45,397 bases of DNA from UBA2428 sp002343545 (GCA_937952285.1 CALFZE010000137.1:1-45397); one strand, 5' to 3'. Counted from the stretch's first letter, positions 16,237-25,522 are shown. Numbers and translations: made by a program. The notes: generated from the sequence alone by a model not told the origin.

Positions 16237-18764
16237 GTCGTTGGAAGTCGATGGGGTCGTCCCTCGGGATCTCGGCCGCCGTCTTGTCGGTCTTCACGGT
16301 GGGGCTCGCGCTGAAGGACGGCGCGCGTTTCAGCGACGCGAGCCACGTGAACCCGGTCGTGCGCTTTCTCAACACGCTCGAGTTCGCGTGGTACGACTTC
16401 AAGTTCCGCCGCCGGGCGCCGCAGCTTTCTTCGGACGTCTTCGTGGCCAAGATCGACGACGCGAGCCTGGAGCGCTTCGGCAACTGGCCTTGGCCGCGCG
16501 CGGTTTACTCCGAGATCTTGGGGTACTTGCACGATCTCGGCGCCGACGTCGTCGCCTTCGACGCCGTCTTCGCGGCGCCGGAGTACCAGGAGCGCTACCT
16601 GAAGGAATCCCTCACGACGAAGGTCGAGTCCCGCCCGGCGAGCTTGCAGCAGGAGACGGGACTGAGCGACGACCACGTGAGCCTCTTGTCCTCGGTGCTG
16701 CCGAGCATCGGCACGCAGATCTTCGCGTCTTCGGTGCGTCGCTACCCGAAGACGGTACTCGGATACGTTTGGCAGTTCGGCCGTGACTGTCCGCCGCTCT
16801 TTAATCCCGACAACCCCGAGGACGTCGCTTGGGCGGAGCGCGGGGGCCAAGACATCGAGCGGCTCAAGACGCGCGAAGGCGCGGCCTCGGCCGGCGTCCT
16901 GCACGTGGAGACGCTCGTCGATTCCGTCGCGCAGCTGAACGCGCAGAGTCTCACCGTGCCGAACGTCGAGCCGATCAACTCGAAGAGCGCGACCTCGGCG
17001 CATATCTTCCAGTGCCCCATCGTGAACCGCAGCGAACTCAACGCGTGGGCCAAGCACCAAGGCTTCTTCAACGCCGTCTCGGATTCGGACGGCCTCTTTC
17101 GCCGCTCCTTGCTCGTGGCGGCCTTCGAAGCGTCGTTCGTGCCCGACGGGCACCGGGATTTCCTCGAGCCGCTTTGGTACAAGCAAGCGACTTTCTTTCC
17201 GAGCCTCGCGCTCAAAGCCGTCGCGGCCTACTGGGACAGCCCCGGCATCGACGTGAAGCTCGCCAAGCGCGGCGACCGGCTCGATATCGAGTCCGTGAGC
17301 ATCCGCCGCCAAGAGGGCGAGCCCATCCGGATCGACACGCTCGCCGACGGCACCGTGCCGATCAACTTCTACGGCACCCAGGCCGCGAAGGACCAGCCGA
17401 TCCCCGAGTTCTCGCTCGCGCGCATCGGGACGGACCTCAAGGATCCCGCGCTCGCTTCGCGCGTGAACCCCGATCCGGAAAAACCGCTCAAGGGCAAGAT
17501 CGTGCTCATCGGTCCCACGGCGCTCGGCGTCTACGACTTGCGGCCGAACCCCGTGCAGGGCGACGGCGCGGGGGTCTTTCTCCACGCCGCGATGGCGGCG
17601 CGCATCCTCGAGCACGCGCGGCATCCCGAGTCGGCCTACGGCGTGAACTTCGTCGACATCAAGACATCGGTCGCGGTGCTCTGGGCGATCGGCCTCGCGC
17701 TCGGCGCGTTGCTGGGCGCGGCGCGCGCGCTGCAGGGCGCGCTCGCGATCTCGGTCGTCGTGGGGGCTTACCTCGCGTTCGACGTTTGGGTCTTCGGCGC
17801 CTCGTCGCTCGCGCTCGACGCGATGACGAGCTCCTTCGCGTTCGCGGCGATCTTCCTGACGGTCTTCGCTTACAAGTATTTCACCGAAGAAAAAGACCGC
17901 GCCTTCGTGAAGGGCGCCTTCGAGAAGTACGTCTCGCCCGACGTCGTGAGCTCGATCCTGCAGGATCCGAAGAAGCTCAACCTGGGTGGGCAGCGCAAGG
18001 AACTGAGCGTGCTCTTCAGCGACGTCCGCGGTTTTACGACGATCTCCGAAAAGATGACGGCCGTCGAGCTCGCCAAGTTCATGAACGATTACCTCTCGCC
18101 GATGACGGACGTCGTGCTGGAGAACCGCGGCACGATCGACAAGTACATGGGCGACGCGATCATGGCGATCTTCGGGGCCCCCATCAACTACGACGAGCAC
18201 GCGCAGAAGGCGGTCGACGCGGCCCTCGGCATGATGGCCAAGCTCGAGGAACTCAAGGTCGGGTGGATCGCCGCGGGCGTGCCGCCCGTCGACATCGGTA
18301 TCGGCATCAACACGGGCGAGATGAGCGTGGGCAACATGGGCTCGACCCGCATCTTCTCGTACACGGTCATGGGCGATTCCGTGAACCTGGGCTCGCGTCT
18401 CGAGGGCATCAACAAGGAGTACGGCACGCACATCATCGTGAGCGAATTCACGCGCGCGCGGCTCCCGAGCGAGTACGTCGTGCGCGAGCTCGATCGCGTG
18501 AAGGTCAAGGGCAAGAAGCTTCCCGTGACGATCTTCGAGGTCATGGGGAAGGGCGAACTTCCGGAAAGACGCCTCCTCGCGCAGAAGTTCGAAGCCGCGC
18601 TCCAGCTCTACTACGCCGAGAACTTCGTCGAAGCCCAAGCCCTCTTCCAGGGTCTGGCGGACCAAGATCCGACCTCGGCCATCTACGTCGAGCGCTGCGA
18701 GCAGTGGCGCGCCGAGCCGCCCGAATCCGGCTGGGACGGCTCCTGGACCATGAAAACGAAGTAA
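16233..18764 (+). CDS. Adenylate/guanylate cyclase with CHASE2 sensor domain
   Basis: The 843-residue membrane receptor has an N-terminal TM (about 9-28) and a periplasmic CHASE2 domain (about 40-460; AKIDDASLERFGNWPWPRAVY, VAFDAVFA, FYG, IGPTALGVYDLRPNP). Three TM helices lie at about 475-550, and a class III cyclase domain at about 585-770. The two metal-binding Asp are in LFSDVRGFT and MGDAIMAIFG. DKYMGD carries the adenine-selecting Lys, and NTGEMSVGNMG and VMGDSVNLGSRLE follow. A short TPR-like tail ends the protein. It likely makes cAMP in response to an unknown envelope signal. It is translationally coupled to rsmI and lies 71 nt upstream of a Crp/Fnr regulator that could read the cAMP. 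Confidence 0.93.
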   Translation: MSRWKSMGSSLGISAAVLSVFTVGLALKDGARFSDASHVNPVVRFLNTLEFAWYDFKFRRRAPQLSSDVFVAKIDDASLERFGNWPWPRAVYSEILGYLHDLGADVVAFDAVFAAPEYQERYLKESLTTKVESRPASLQQETGLSDDHVSLLSSVLPSIGTQIFASSVRRYPKTVLGYVWQFGRDCPPLFNPDNPEDVAWAERGGQDIERLKTREGAASAGVLHVETLVDSVAQLNAQSLTVPNVEPINSKSATSAHIFQCPIVNRSELNAWAKHQGFFNAVSDSDGLFRRSLLVAAFEASFVPDGHRDFLEPLWYKQATFFPSLALKAVAAYWDSPGIDVKLAKRGDRLDIESVSIRRQEGEPIRIDTLADGTVPINFYGTQAAKDQPIPEFSLARIGTDLKDPALASRVNPDPEKPLKGKIVLIGPTALGVYDLRPNPVQGDGAGVFLHAAMAARILEHARHPESAYGVNFVDIKTSVAVLWAIGLALGALLGAARALQGALAISVVVGAYLAFDVWVFGASSLALDAMTSSFAFAAIFLTVFAYKYFTEEKDRAFVKGAFEKYVSPDVVSSILQDPKKLNLGGQRKELSVLFSDVRGFTTISEKMTAVELAKFMNDYLSPMTDVVLENRGTIDKYMGDAIMAIFGAPINYDEHAQKAVDAALGMMAKLEELKVGWIAAGVPPVDIGIGINTGEMSVGNMGSTRIFSYTVMGDSVNLGSRLEGINKEYGTHIIVSEFTRARLPSEYVVRELDRVKVKGKKLPVTIFEVMGKGELPERRLLAQKFEAALQLYYAENFVEAQALFQGLADQDPTSAIYVERCEQWRAEPPESGWDGSWTMKTK

Positions 18765-18835
18765 GCAAAGGAGCTGACGCCTTGCTGCACGGCGGCAGGG
18801 CCTGGTGCCTGCTAAACTGAAACTCGGAGGACCTC

Positions 18836-19492
18836 GTGGCGACGATCCAGATCAGCGAAGAATTCTTCAAGAAGTTCGGGAAGAAGTTCCCGCCCGAGGC
18901 TTTCCTGGCCCGCGAAGGCGAGCCCGGAAACACGATGTTCATCATCCAAACGGGTAAGGTCGCGATCGCGAAGAACACCCCGGCGGGCGAGAAGATCCTC
19001 GCGACGCTCGGCGACGGCGATTTCTTCGGCGAGATGGCGATCATGGGCATGCAGGATCGCCGCGCGGCGAGCGTGAAGACGCTCAGCGAGACGACCGTCC
19101 TCGAGCTCAGCCGCGAAGCTTTCGAAGGACTCATCCGTCGCTCGCCCGAGATCGCGATGAACGTCATCCGCACGATGACGGAACGGGTGCGCGACGCCAA
19201 CGGCAAGCTCGCCGCGCTCATCCACAAGAACGACTGGTACCGGCTTTCGGCGTACCTGCAGTACATGGCCAACGATCGCGGCCACCCCGCGCCTCGCCAG
19301 GAAGCGGGCAAGGTCTTCACGCTCAAGGTCGAGGGGCTCGCCCCGATCCTCGGCGTGACGCCGGAGAACGTCTCCAAGTACTTCACGGCCGCGCGCAAGG
19401 CCCGGATCCTGGGCCAGAACGGCGCCTGGATCTGGATTCCGCAACCCAGTTACCTCATTCCCTTCGCGGAGTACGTTTCGAGTCGTTTGTAA
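18836..19492 (+). CDS. Crp/Fnr-family cyclic-nucleotide-binding regulator
   Basis: The 218-residue protein starts at GTG 18836, 5 nt after a CGGAGG ribosome-binding site. The cNMP-binding domain spans about 15-120. Its phosphate-binding cassette FFGEMAIMGMQDRRAASV keeps the Gly-Glu and the Arg-Ala-Ala that bind the cyclic nucleotide. A long helix leads to a C-terminal winged-HTH (LAPILGVTPENVSKYFTAAR, about 163-182). It therefore probably binds cAMP and DNA. Following a cyclase gene directly, it is a plausible effector of it. There are no Fnr-type Cys ligands. Confidence 0.92.
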   Translation: MATIQISEEFFKKFGKKFPPEAFLAREGEPGNTMFIIQTGKVAIAKNTPAGEKILATLGDGDFFGEMAIMGMQDRRAASVKTLSETTVLELSREAFEGLIRRSPEIAMNVIRTMTERVRDANGKLAALIHKNDWYRLSAYLQYMANDRGHPAPRQEAGKVFTLKVEGLAPILGVTPENVSKYFTAARKARILGQNGAWIWIPQPSYLIPFAEYVSSRL

Positions 19493-19526
19493 AGACGAGG
19501 CGGGGCACCGTTGGGGCGTCCCGCGA

Positions 19527-19555
19527 TTGACGGATCCGTCGGGCTTTTGCAGGAT
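19527..19555 (+). promoter_or_regulatory. Candidate promoter for accD
   Basis: TTGACG (19527-19532) is followed after 17 nt by CAGGAT (19550-19555) in the 93-bp gap before accD. A start near 19562 would give a short leader containing GGAAGGGA before ATG 19586. The -35 is good and the -10 is moderate. Confidence 0.4.
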
Positions 19556-19585
19556 GTCGTCACGATGGAAGTGGAAGGGATCTCG

Positions 19586-20440
19586 ATGAGCCGAACGACG
19601 CGATCGACGCCGGGAATTCGAAACGACGCGAGGGCACCGTCCCCGTTCAAGGCCCCCGAGGGGTTCTGGACCCGCTGCGAGACCTGCTCGGCGATCCTGC
19701 AGACCGAACACGTCGAAGCGAACCTGAACGTGTGCACCGAGTGCGGTCACCACTTCCGCATCGCGGCCCGCAAGCGCCTCGTCGCCCTTTGCGACGAAGG
19801 CAGCTTCCAGGAAGTCGACGCGGACCTCATCCCGAAGGATCACCTGGGCTTCGTCGATTCGAAGCCCTATCCCGATCGCGTCCGCGCTTCGGTCAAGAAG
19901 ACCGGACATAACGATGCCTTCGTGAGCGGCCGCGGCCGCTTGGACGGGCGCGACGTCGAGCTCGGCGCCTTCGAGTTCTCCTTCATGGGCGGATCCATGG
20001 GCACGGTCGTCGGCGAGAAAGTCGCGCGGGTCTTCGACCGCGCCTACGAGCGCGGCGTGCCGGCGGTGATCTTCCACGCGAGCGGCGGCGCGCGCATGCA
20101 GGAAGGGATCCTTTCCCTCATGCAGATGGCCAAGACGAGTTTCTCGCGGTCGCGTCTCAAGGAGCGCGGGTTGCCCTACGTCTCGGTCATGACGGACCCG
20201 ACCACGGGCGGCGTCGCGGCCTCGTTCGCGATGCTCGGCGACGTGCAGATCGCCGAACCGAACGCCCTCGTCGGCTTCGCCGGACCGCGGGTCATCGAGC
20301 AGACGGTCAAGCAAAAGCTGCCGCCGGGATTCCAGCGCGCGGAGTTCCTGCTCAAGCACGGCATGATCGACGCGATCGTGCCGCGTCCCCAGATGCGCGG
20401 CTACCTCGCGCGCATCCTGGGCTTCCTCTCGGGCCCCTGA
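19586..20440 (+). CDS. accD: Acetyl-CoA carboxylase carboxyltransferase subunit beta
   Basis: AccD, with AccA, moves the carboxyl group from biotin to acetyl-CoA to give malonyl-CoA for fatty-acid synthesis. ATG 19586 is chosen because GGAAGGGA lies 6 nt upstream and the N-terminus then matches AccD proteins. ATG 19565 and TTG 19511 are in frame but less likely. A four-Cys zinc finger (RCETCSAI and VCTECGHHF, about 28-52) precedes the crotonase-fold domain with GSMGTVVGEKV, SGGARMQEG and PTTGGVAASFAMLGD. accA is not in this window. It is followed by lptD. Confidence 0.95.
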   Translation: MSRTTRSTPGIRNDARAPSPFKAPEGFWTRCETCSAILQTEHVEANLNVCTECGHHFRIAARKRLVALCDEGSFQEVDADLIPKDHLGFVDSKPYPDRVRASVKKTGHNDAFVSGRGRLDGRDVELGAFEFSFMGGSMGTVVGEKVARVFDRAYERGVPAVIFHASGGARMQEGILSLMQMAKTSFSRSRLKERGLPYVSVMTDPTTGGVAASFAMLGDVQIAEPNALVGFAGPRVIEQTVKQKLPPGFQRAEFLLKHGMIDAIVPRPQMRGYLARILGFLSGP

Positions 20441-20449
20441 TTCCCCGGA

Positions 20450-22648
20450 ATGAGCACGGGAAGGCGTTCGATTCTCGCGGTCTCGCTGGCGCTGCTCGGC
20501 GCCCCCGTTTTCGCGGCGGACATTTCCTTCGAGGCCAAGGGCGAATACCGTACGAACGTCGACACGAAGATCACCGAGGCCGAGGGCGGCGTGAAGGTCT
20601 TCGTCGACGACCAGCAGATCGACGCCGAACGCATGCGGCTCGACGGGGCCGCGAGCCGGCTCCGGACCGAAGGGAAGGTCCTCTACCGCCGCGCCGACAT
20701 CACGATCGAGGCCGAAGCCGCCGAGTTCGACCTGAAGAGCGGCCTGGGCCGCTTCGAGAAAGCCATGCTCCGCATGGGGACCTATTTCTACATGGAGGGC
20801 CTCGAGCTCGAGTCCATCGGTCCCGACATCTACCGCGCCAAGCACGGCAAGATGACGTCGTGCAAGGATTGCCCGCAAAGCTGGTCCGTGACGGGCGTCG
20901 ACCTCGAGATGCGCGTCGAAGGTTACGCCGAGATCCACCACGCGCTCATGCAGATCAAGGACGTGCCCGTCGCCTACGTCCCGCTGCTCGTGTTTCCGGT
21001 CAAGACGATCCGACAATCGGGATTCCTGATTCCGCAAATCGGTTACTACGCGGACCTCGGCAACGAGTACTACCTCCCCTACTTCTGGGCGATCAACGAG
21101 AGCTCCGATACGCTACTCCGTTACCACTACTTCACGAAGGGCGGTAACCGCCTTTCGGCCGAGACGCGCTACCGTTACTCGAACCGCACTTGGCTCGACT
21201 TTCGCGGCAGTTGGCTCAGCAACGACGGACGGCTGCCGGAGCTCCCCGACCAACGTTACAGCTACATCATCTCGCAGCGCGCGCAGATCCTGCCGGGGCT
21301 CACCCAACGCTTCGTCGGCGAGCTCGCGAGCGACGGCGCCTACACGACGACCTTCGAAACCGAGTTCCCGAGCGCGGGCTATCCCACGCTCGCCAATAAC
21401 GTTTCCTTCGATTGGAACTCGCCCGGTTTCTACGCGGCGATGCAGTTCCGCTTCAACAAGGACAACCTGACGCGGAACCTCGCGGCGGCCGAGACGTCCG
21501 GTCTGGTGCCCTCCGGGGTCGTGCGGGGCGAAGCCATCCACTCGTTGCCGTCGATCGAGGCGGCTTGGCCGGTCCTCCCCCTCGGCGGGGGCCCCGTGCT
21601 CTTCAGCGCGAACGTGCGGACGCTGAGCCTTACGCGGCGGGGCTCGGCCCTCGATCCCGTCACGGATTGGATACGCGTCGGCCAGCGCGGCACCCTCGAG
21701 GCGCGCCTCGAAGCCCCGCTGCAGATCGGTAGTTTCCTGAATTACCAGCCTTCCATCCTCGCGCGCGGCGACGCTTACCTCTTTCCGACGGAAATCACGC
21801 AGCGTTTCCCCGAGGCGACGAACGCCGCGCAGCGGGCCCGCGTCGTCTTCGAGCAGAATCTTTCCACGGTCTTCGATCGGCTCTTTCCGATCGAAGGCGC
21901 CGACCTCAAGGTCCTTCGGCACTCGTGGGAACCCTTCGTGAAGTGGAGCTATTCGCCCGCCGACGCGCTCTCGGCCCATCCGTTCTTCGGGCAGTCGGGC
22001 GCGCCGCGTTTCGATCTTTTCGATCCCAGCGAAGAGAGCGTAACGACGGCCTTCAGCACGACGAGCGCGGAGCAGCGGCTCCGCAAGCACCACATCCTGA
22101 CTTACGGCCTCGGGACGCGTTTCGTGGGCCGCTTCGGCGAGACGGACCGGCGTTACGAAGAGTTCCTGGGCGCGTCGATCCGCCAAGACATCGATCTTTT
22201 CGTGGGCCGCTTCGGTCGTTTCATCTTCGCCGGCCGGGCCGGCTACGCGGGCGTGAGTCTCTCGTCCGAGATCGCGTTCGAACCGACGCGCCTGAGCGAC
22301 GCCGAGTTTCGGAACGTGCTGAGCTACACGCGGCCCAGCTATTCCGCGAACGTGGGACAGACCCTCATCGGCGACAGTCTGCGGCAGTACTCGCTCGGCG
22401 GCTCGTTGAACCTGCTGCGCCCTTGGTACGCCTCGGGGAACGTCGTCTTCGACGCCCGTGACGGCGCGGCCGCGGCGGGCAACCGCCGGATCGTGGAATG
22501 GGCCTCCCTCGTCGGTTTCGACGGCGGCACGTCGAAGTGCTTCTACGTCGGCGTCACGTTCAAGCGCCCGGCGGGCGCGGTCGAGATGAACGTCTTGCCG
22601 AGCTTCGGGATCTTCATCAACGAATCGTCCCAGAACACCTTGTTCTGA
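20450..22648 (+). CDS. lptD: LPS-assembly protein LptD
   Basis: LptD is the outer membrane barrel that, with LptE, inserts lipopolysaccharide into the outer leaflet. The 732-residue protein has a signal peptide (1-23, ending VFAAD) and an N-terminal OstA/LptA-like jellyroll (about 25-150: GGVKVFVDDQQIDAERM, GRFEKAMLRMG). A Cys pair sits in SCKDCPQSW. The barrel domain begins near VPVAYVPLLVFPVKT-RQSGFLIPQIG, the classic LptD boundary motif, and continues in beta-strand patterns to the C-terminus. Its presence supports an LPS-bearing outer membrane. It lies 9 nt after accD and 13 nt before a lipase-like gene. Confidence 0.93.
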   Translation: MSTGRRSILAVSLALLGAPVFAADISFEAKGEYRTNVDTKITEAEGGVKVFVDDQQIDAERMRLDGAASRLRTEGKVLYRRADITIEAEAAEFDLKSGLGRFEKAMLRMGTYFYMEGLELESIGPDIYRAKHGKMTSCKDCPQSWSVTGVDLEMRVEGYAEIHHALMQIKDVPVAYVPLLVFPVKTIRQSGFLIPQIGYYADLGNEYYLPYFWAINESSDTLLRYHYFTKGGNRLSAETRYRYSNRTWLDFRGSWLSNDGRLPELPDQRYSYIISQRAQILPGLTQRFVGELASDGAYTTTFETEFPSAGYPTLANNVSFDWNSPGFYAAMQFRFNKDNLTRNLAAAETSGLVPSGVVRGEAIHSLPSIEAAWPVLPLGGGPVLFSANVRTLSLTRRGSALDPVTDWIRVGQRGTLEARLEAPLQIGSFLNYQPSILARGDAYLFPTEITQRFPEATNAAQRARVVFEQNLSTVFDRLFPIEGADLKVLRHSWEPFVKWSYSPADALSAHPFFGQSGAPRFDLFDPSEESVTTAFSTTSAEQRLRKHHILTYGLGTRFVGRFGETDRRYEEFLGASIRQDIDLFVGRFGRFIFAGRAGYAGVSLSSEIAFEPTRLSDAEFRNVLSYTRPSYSANVGQTLIGDSLRQYSLGGSLNLLRPWYASGNVVFDARDGAAAAGNRRIVEWASLVGFDGGTSKCFYVGVTFKRPAGAVEMNVLPSFGIFINESSQNTLF

Positions 22649-22661
22649 GGAGGGAGGAAAC

Positions 22662-23516
22662 GTGGACGCTCCGTCGCAGTTGCTCTGGTTCGCCACTCCG
22701 ACCTTCGGCGCGGGCACGCGGGTGGGCGTGCACGTCTGGAAGGCCAAGGGGCCCGCGCGCCACGCCCCGCTTTTCGTCGTGCACGGGATCGGCGAGCACG
22801 CGCTCCGCTACGCCGATTTGGCGGGCTGGCTCGCGGCGCGCGGCTACGACGTCTACGCGCCCGATCTTCCCGGACACGGCAAGAGCGCGTCCGAGGGCGG
22901 ACTACGGCGTTGCTACGGCATCGACGAGATGGCGGACCTTTGCGAACGCCTGCGCGTCGAGATCGCGGCGGACGGGCGCTACCACGTCGTCTCGCACAGC
23001 ATGGGCGCGCTCGTGTCGCTGCTGTGGCGGCTGCGGGCCGCGCGGCGTCCGCTCTCGGCTTACGCGTCGGCGCCACCCCTCGCGCTGCGCTTGGCCGTGC
23101 CCGGGTGGAAGCGTGCCGCCTCGAAGCTGCTCTTTCGCGTGTGGCCCGATCTCAAACTGACGAACGAGATCGATCCCGAGATGCTCAGCTACGACTCCGA
23201 GAACGTGCGACGTTACCGCGAAGACCCGTTCGTGCACCCCTATTCGAGCGCGCGCCAGTACGAATCGATCCTCGCGGCCGGTGCCGAGGTGTCGCGGCGG
23301 GCCGGCGAGACGGGGCGGGATCTCGTCGTGGCCATCGGCGCCGACGATCCCATCGTGGACGTCGCGAGCGTCGAAGTCTTTGCGCGGGCCGCGGGGGCGC
23401 CCTTCATCCGGGTCGCGTCGGCCAAGCACGAGATCTTGAACGAGGCCTCGCGGGTCGAGCGTTACGAAGAAATCCTCGCCGGGCTTTCGGCCGCGGAAGC
23501 CGGAACAAAATCTTAG
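22662..23516 (+). CDS. Alpha/beta hydrolase, lysophospholipase/monoglyceride lipase-like
   Basis: The 284-residue cytoplasmic protein starts at GTG 22662 with GAGGAGGGAGG just upstream. It has the oxyanion motif VVHGIGEHALRY, the PDLPGHGKS strand, and the nucleophile elbow SHSMGA (Ser113). The likely acid is in GADDPIVD and the His in AKHEILNEA. This matches the serine aminopeptidase S33/Hydrolase_4 family that cleaves monoacylglycerols or lysophospholipids. It follows lptD closely, so a role in lipid turnover is reasonable but unproven. Confidence 0.88.
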   Translation: MDAPSQLLWFATPTFGAGTRVGVHVWKAKGPARHAPLFVVHGIGEHALRYADLAGWLAARGYDVYAPDLPGHGKSASEGGLRRCYGIDEMADLCERLRVEIAADGRYHVVSHSMGALVSLLWRLRAARRPLSAYASAPPLALRLAVPGWKRAASKLLFRVWPDLKLTNEIDPEMLSYDSENVRRYREDPFVHPYSSARQYESILAAGAEVSRRAGETGRDLVVAIGADDPIVDVASVEVFARAAGAPFIRVASAKHEILNEASRVERYEEILAGLSAAEAGTKS

Positions 23517-23542
23517 GGCGTCCACTTCGATTTCAGTAAAAT

Positions 23543-23570
23543 CATATAGATACCGTGTACTTGGTACGCT
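23543..23570. promoter_or_regulatory. AT-rich leader with candidate -10 and dyad upstream of the TIGR02147 regulator
   Basis: Between the lipase gene and the regulator gene an AT-rich patch contains CATATAGAT (23543-23551), a possible -10 region. It is directly followed by the dyad GTGTAC-TTG-GTACGC (23555-23569, one mismatch). A dyad overlapping the start site could be an operator, perhaps for autoregulation by the downstream HTH protein. No clear -35 was found. Confidence 0.3.
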
Positions 23571-23623
23571 TTTTTCGAGAGGCCAAGGCTCGCCCGGGAC
23601 AAGTCGCCGTAGCATGGTGACCC

Positions 23624-24484
23624 ATGGTGGGCGATTACCGGGATTTGCTGCGGAAGGAACTCGATGGGCGGAAGGCAAAGAACTCCGCCTATTCGTTACG
23701 GGCTTTCGCGCGCGACTTGGGACTCTTGCCGGCGGCGCTGAGCGAGATTCTCCTCGGTCGTCGCGGGCTTTCGCGTCAAAGCGCGCAGCGCGTGGGTAAG
23801 TGCTTGGGACTGCAGGGCGAAAAGCTGGCCGATTTCCTGGACCAGGTGCAGGCCGTGAGCGGTCGCAGCGCGCGCGAACGAGCGCAGGCCCAGGCGAGGT
23901 TGGCGCGCCCGCGCGAATCCTCCTTCTCGGAAGTCTCGATCGATCGGGCCCGCGTGTTCCTCGAATGGGAACACCTCGCGCTCCGCGAAGCCGTCACGAA
24001 TCCCACTTTCGTCTGGGACGCCAAGCTTTGGGGCAAGCGTTTTGGGATCGGCGAAGCCCGCGCCCAGGAATGCTGGGATCGTTTGCGGCGGCACGAGATC
24101 GTTCAGTGGAGTGCGAACGGTCGCTGGGAGCACGACGGCCCCCTGACCATTCCCGACAGCATGCCCGTCGAAGGGCTGCGTCGCCTGCACCGTGCCCTCG
24201 TCAAAAAAGCGGCGGAGTCCCTCGAGGACATCCCTCTCTCCCACCGCAGCCACACGGGCGCGGTCTTCTCGTTGCGCGTCGAGGACATCGAGGACGCCCG
24301 GGTCATGCTGCGGGATTTCCGGCGAAGCTTCACGCTCCGCTTTCAGGCGAATCCGGACGCCCGGCTCGCGAAGCCGAAAGAGTCGAAAGTGTACGGATTT
24401 TGTCTCCAGCTTTTCCCTTTGGAAGTCGATGAGTCGATGAACACGATCGACAAAGGCGAAATGCCGAAGGAGAACCCCGCTTGA
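23624..24484 (+). CDS. TIGR02147-family HTH regulator
   Basis: The 286-residue protein opens with DYRDLLRKELDGRKAKNSAYSL-type sequence, then a helix-turn-helix with ALSEILLGRRGLSRQSAQRVG (about 40-62). A long TIGR02147 body with several Trp and the HTH-like EARAQECWDRLRR segment follows. This family is restricted mainly to Bdellovibrionota and Fibrobacterota, where each genome carries many copies beside lipoprotein genes. The C-terminus has LRDFRRSFTLRFQANPD, typical of the family. It is fused by a TTGA overlap to a lipoprotein gene, so the two are likely expressed together. The regulated genes are unknown. Confidence 0.88.
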   Translation: MVGDYRDLLRKELDGRKAKNSAYSLRAFARDLGLLPAALSEILLGRRGLSRQSAQRVGKCLGLQGEKLADFLDQVQAVSGRSARERAQAQARLARPRESSFSEVSIDRARVFLEWEHLALREAVTNPTFVWDAKLWGKRFGIGEARAQECWDRLRRHEIVQWSANGRWEHDGPLTIPDSMPVEGLRRLHRALVKKAAESLEDIPLSHRSHTGAVFSLRVEDIEDARVMLRDFRRSFTLRFQANPDARLAKPKESKVYGFCLQLFPLEVDESMNTIDKGEMPKENPA

Positions 24485-25281
24485 AACGCTTTTTCCCTGG
24501 CCTCGTGCTCGCTTCCCTTCTCGGCACGGCTTGCTCGTCGTCCTACGATCGTCACCCCAACCAAGTCGATATCGGCGAGGTGCAGGGGCGCCTCTCGACC
24601 ATGGGCGTCCCGACGGAAAACGTCGTGGGTCGCGTCTCGTACTACGACGTCGATCTGGCCGAAAAGGTGCCGAGCTACCGCGACATCGCGCTCGAGCAGT
24701 GCGGCGGCCAGGTTCGCGTGCAGCTCCAGAACGGCAACGTTTATCTTAAGTTCCGCGGCGTCAACGTGGGGGTCTGCCCGACTTTCCGCCTTCGCGCTTT
24801 CGGCGGCACCGATCTCGGCTACCCCGACAAGCCCTTTCCGAACGCGAACGCGAGCTTCACCATCCCGCCCCGCTATTTGACGTGGGGTCGCGGATCCGTG
24901 CAGGCCGTGATCCTCGGCGAACGCGGGAGCGAGGATCGCATCGCGCTCAAGTTCGAGATCCCGACCTGCGGCCTTCGTTTCGAGATGAGCGAAGAGGGGC
25001 GCCCCGTCGCCTACGTTTGGCGCGGTCTCGGCGATACGGAATCCACCCAACCCCGCTCGATGACGGAAGCGCTCGGGGCCCTCGAGACGGCGGTCGGCCG
25101 CGGAGTTTGCGAACGGCCCCGCGCGACCCCTTGCGAACTGCGCACGAAGAGCCCGTGGAAGGAAGACGCGTGGGCTTTCCACCGCGGCGGTTTTGACGAA
25201 GTTCGTTTGAAGCATCCGGTGAACCCGGAATGGGAAACCCTTCTCTCCATGCTTCAAACGCGCGGTTACTGCCGTTTCTGA
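24481..25281 (+). CDS. Hypothetical lipoprotein coupled to the TIGR02147 regulator
   Basis: TTG 24481 overlaps the regulator's stop (TTGA) and gives a clean lipoprotein signal (basic start, hydrophobic core, LLGTAC|SSS). Gly at -3 makes the lipobox slightly atypical. The 266-residue protein then has a mainly beta pattern (GQVRVQLQNGNVYLKF, NASFTIPPRYLTWGRG) and four or more later cysteines that may form disulfides. No known domain was recognised. Lipoproteins beside TIGR02147 genes are usual in this lineage, and this one is probably periplasmic or surface exposed. Confidence 0.75.
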   Translation: MKRFFPGLVLASLLGTACSSSYDRHPNQVDIGEVQGRLSTMGVPTENVVGRVSYYDVDLAEKVPSYRDIALEQCGGQVRVQLQNGNVYLKFRGVNVGVCPTFRLRAFGGTDLGYPDKPFPNANASFTIPPRYLTWGRGSVQAVILGERGSEDRIALKFEIPTCGLRFEMSEEGRPVAYVWRGLGDTESTQPRSMTEALGALETAVGRGVCERPRATPCELRTKSPWKEDAWAFHRGGFDEVRLKHPVNPEWETLLSMLQTRGYCRF

Positions 25282-25300
25282 GCGCGGAGTTTTTGAAGCG

Positions 25301-25495
25301 ATGGACGAAGATATTTTCGAAGGAACGCTCGTGCTCGAACAGCTCGCCGAGATCGACGCGGTCGAGGCCTTTTACGAGGCCGTCGATTCGGACGACTTCT
25401 CGGGGGCGGCAAGACTCATGCGCCGCGCCGGCGTCGATGCCGCCACGATCGATCGGGTCCTCGCCGAAATGCAAAACGGCGACGGCGAGCCCTAG
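25301..25495 (+). CDS. Small acidic hypothetical protein
   Basis: The 64-residue protein is strongly acidic and helical (EDIFEGTLVLEQLAEIDAVEAF, then MRRAGVDAATIDRVLAEM). It has GC-rich third positions like its neighbours, and lies 19 nt after the lipoprotein gene. No family is recognised. It could act as a small partner of the upstream pair. A candidate terminator follows at 25523. Confidence 0.65.
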   Translation: MDEDIFEGTLVLEQLAEIDAVEAFYEAVDSDDFSGAARLMRRAGVDAATIDRVLAEMQNGDGEP

Positions 25496-25522
25496 CGATC
25501 CATCTGAATTCCTTGCTTTCTT

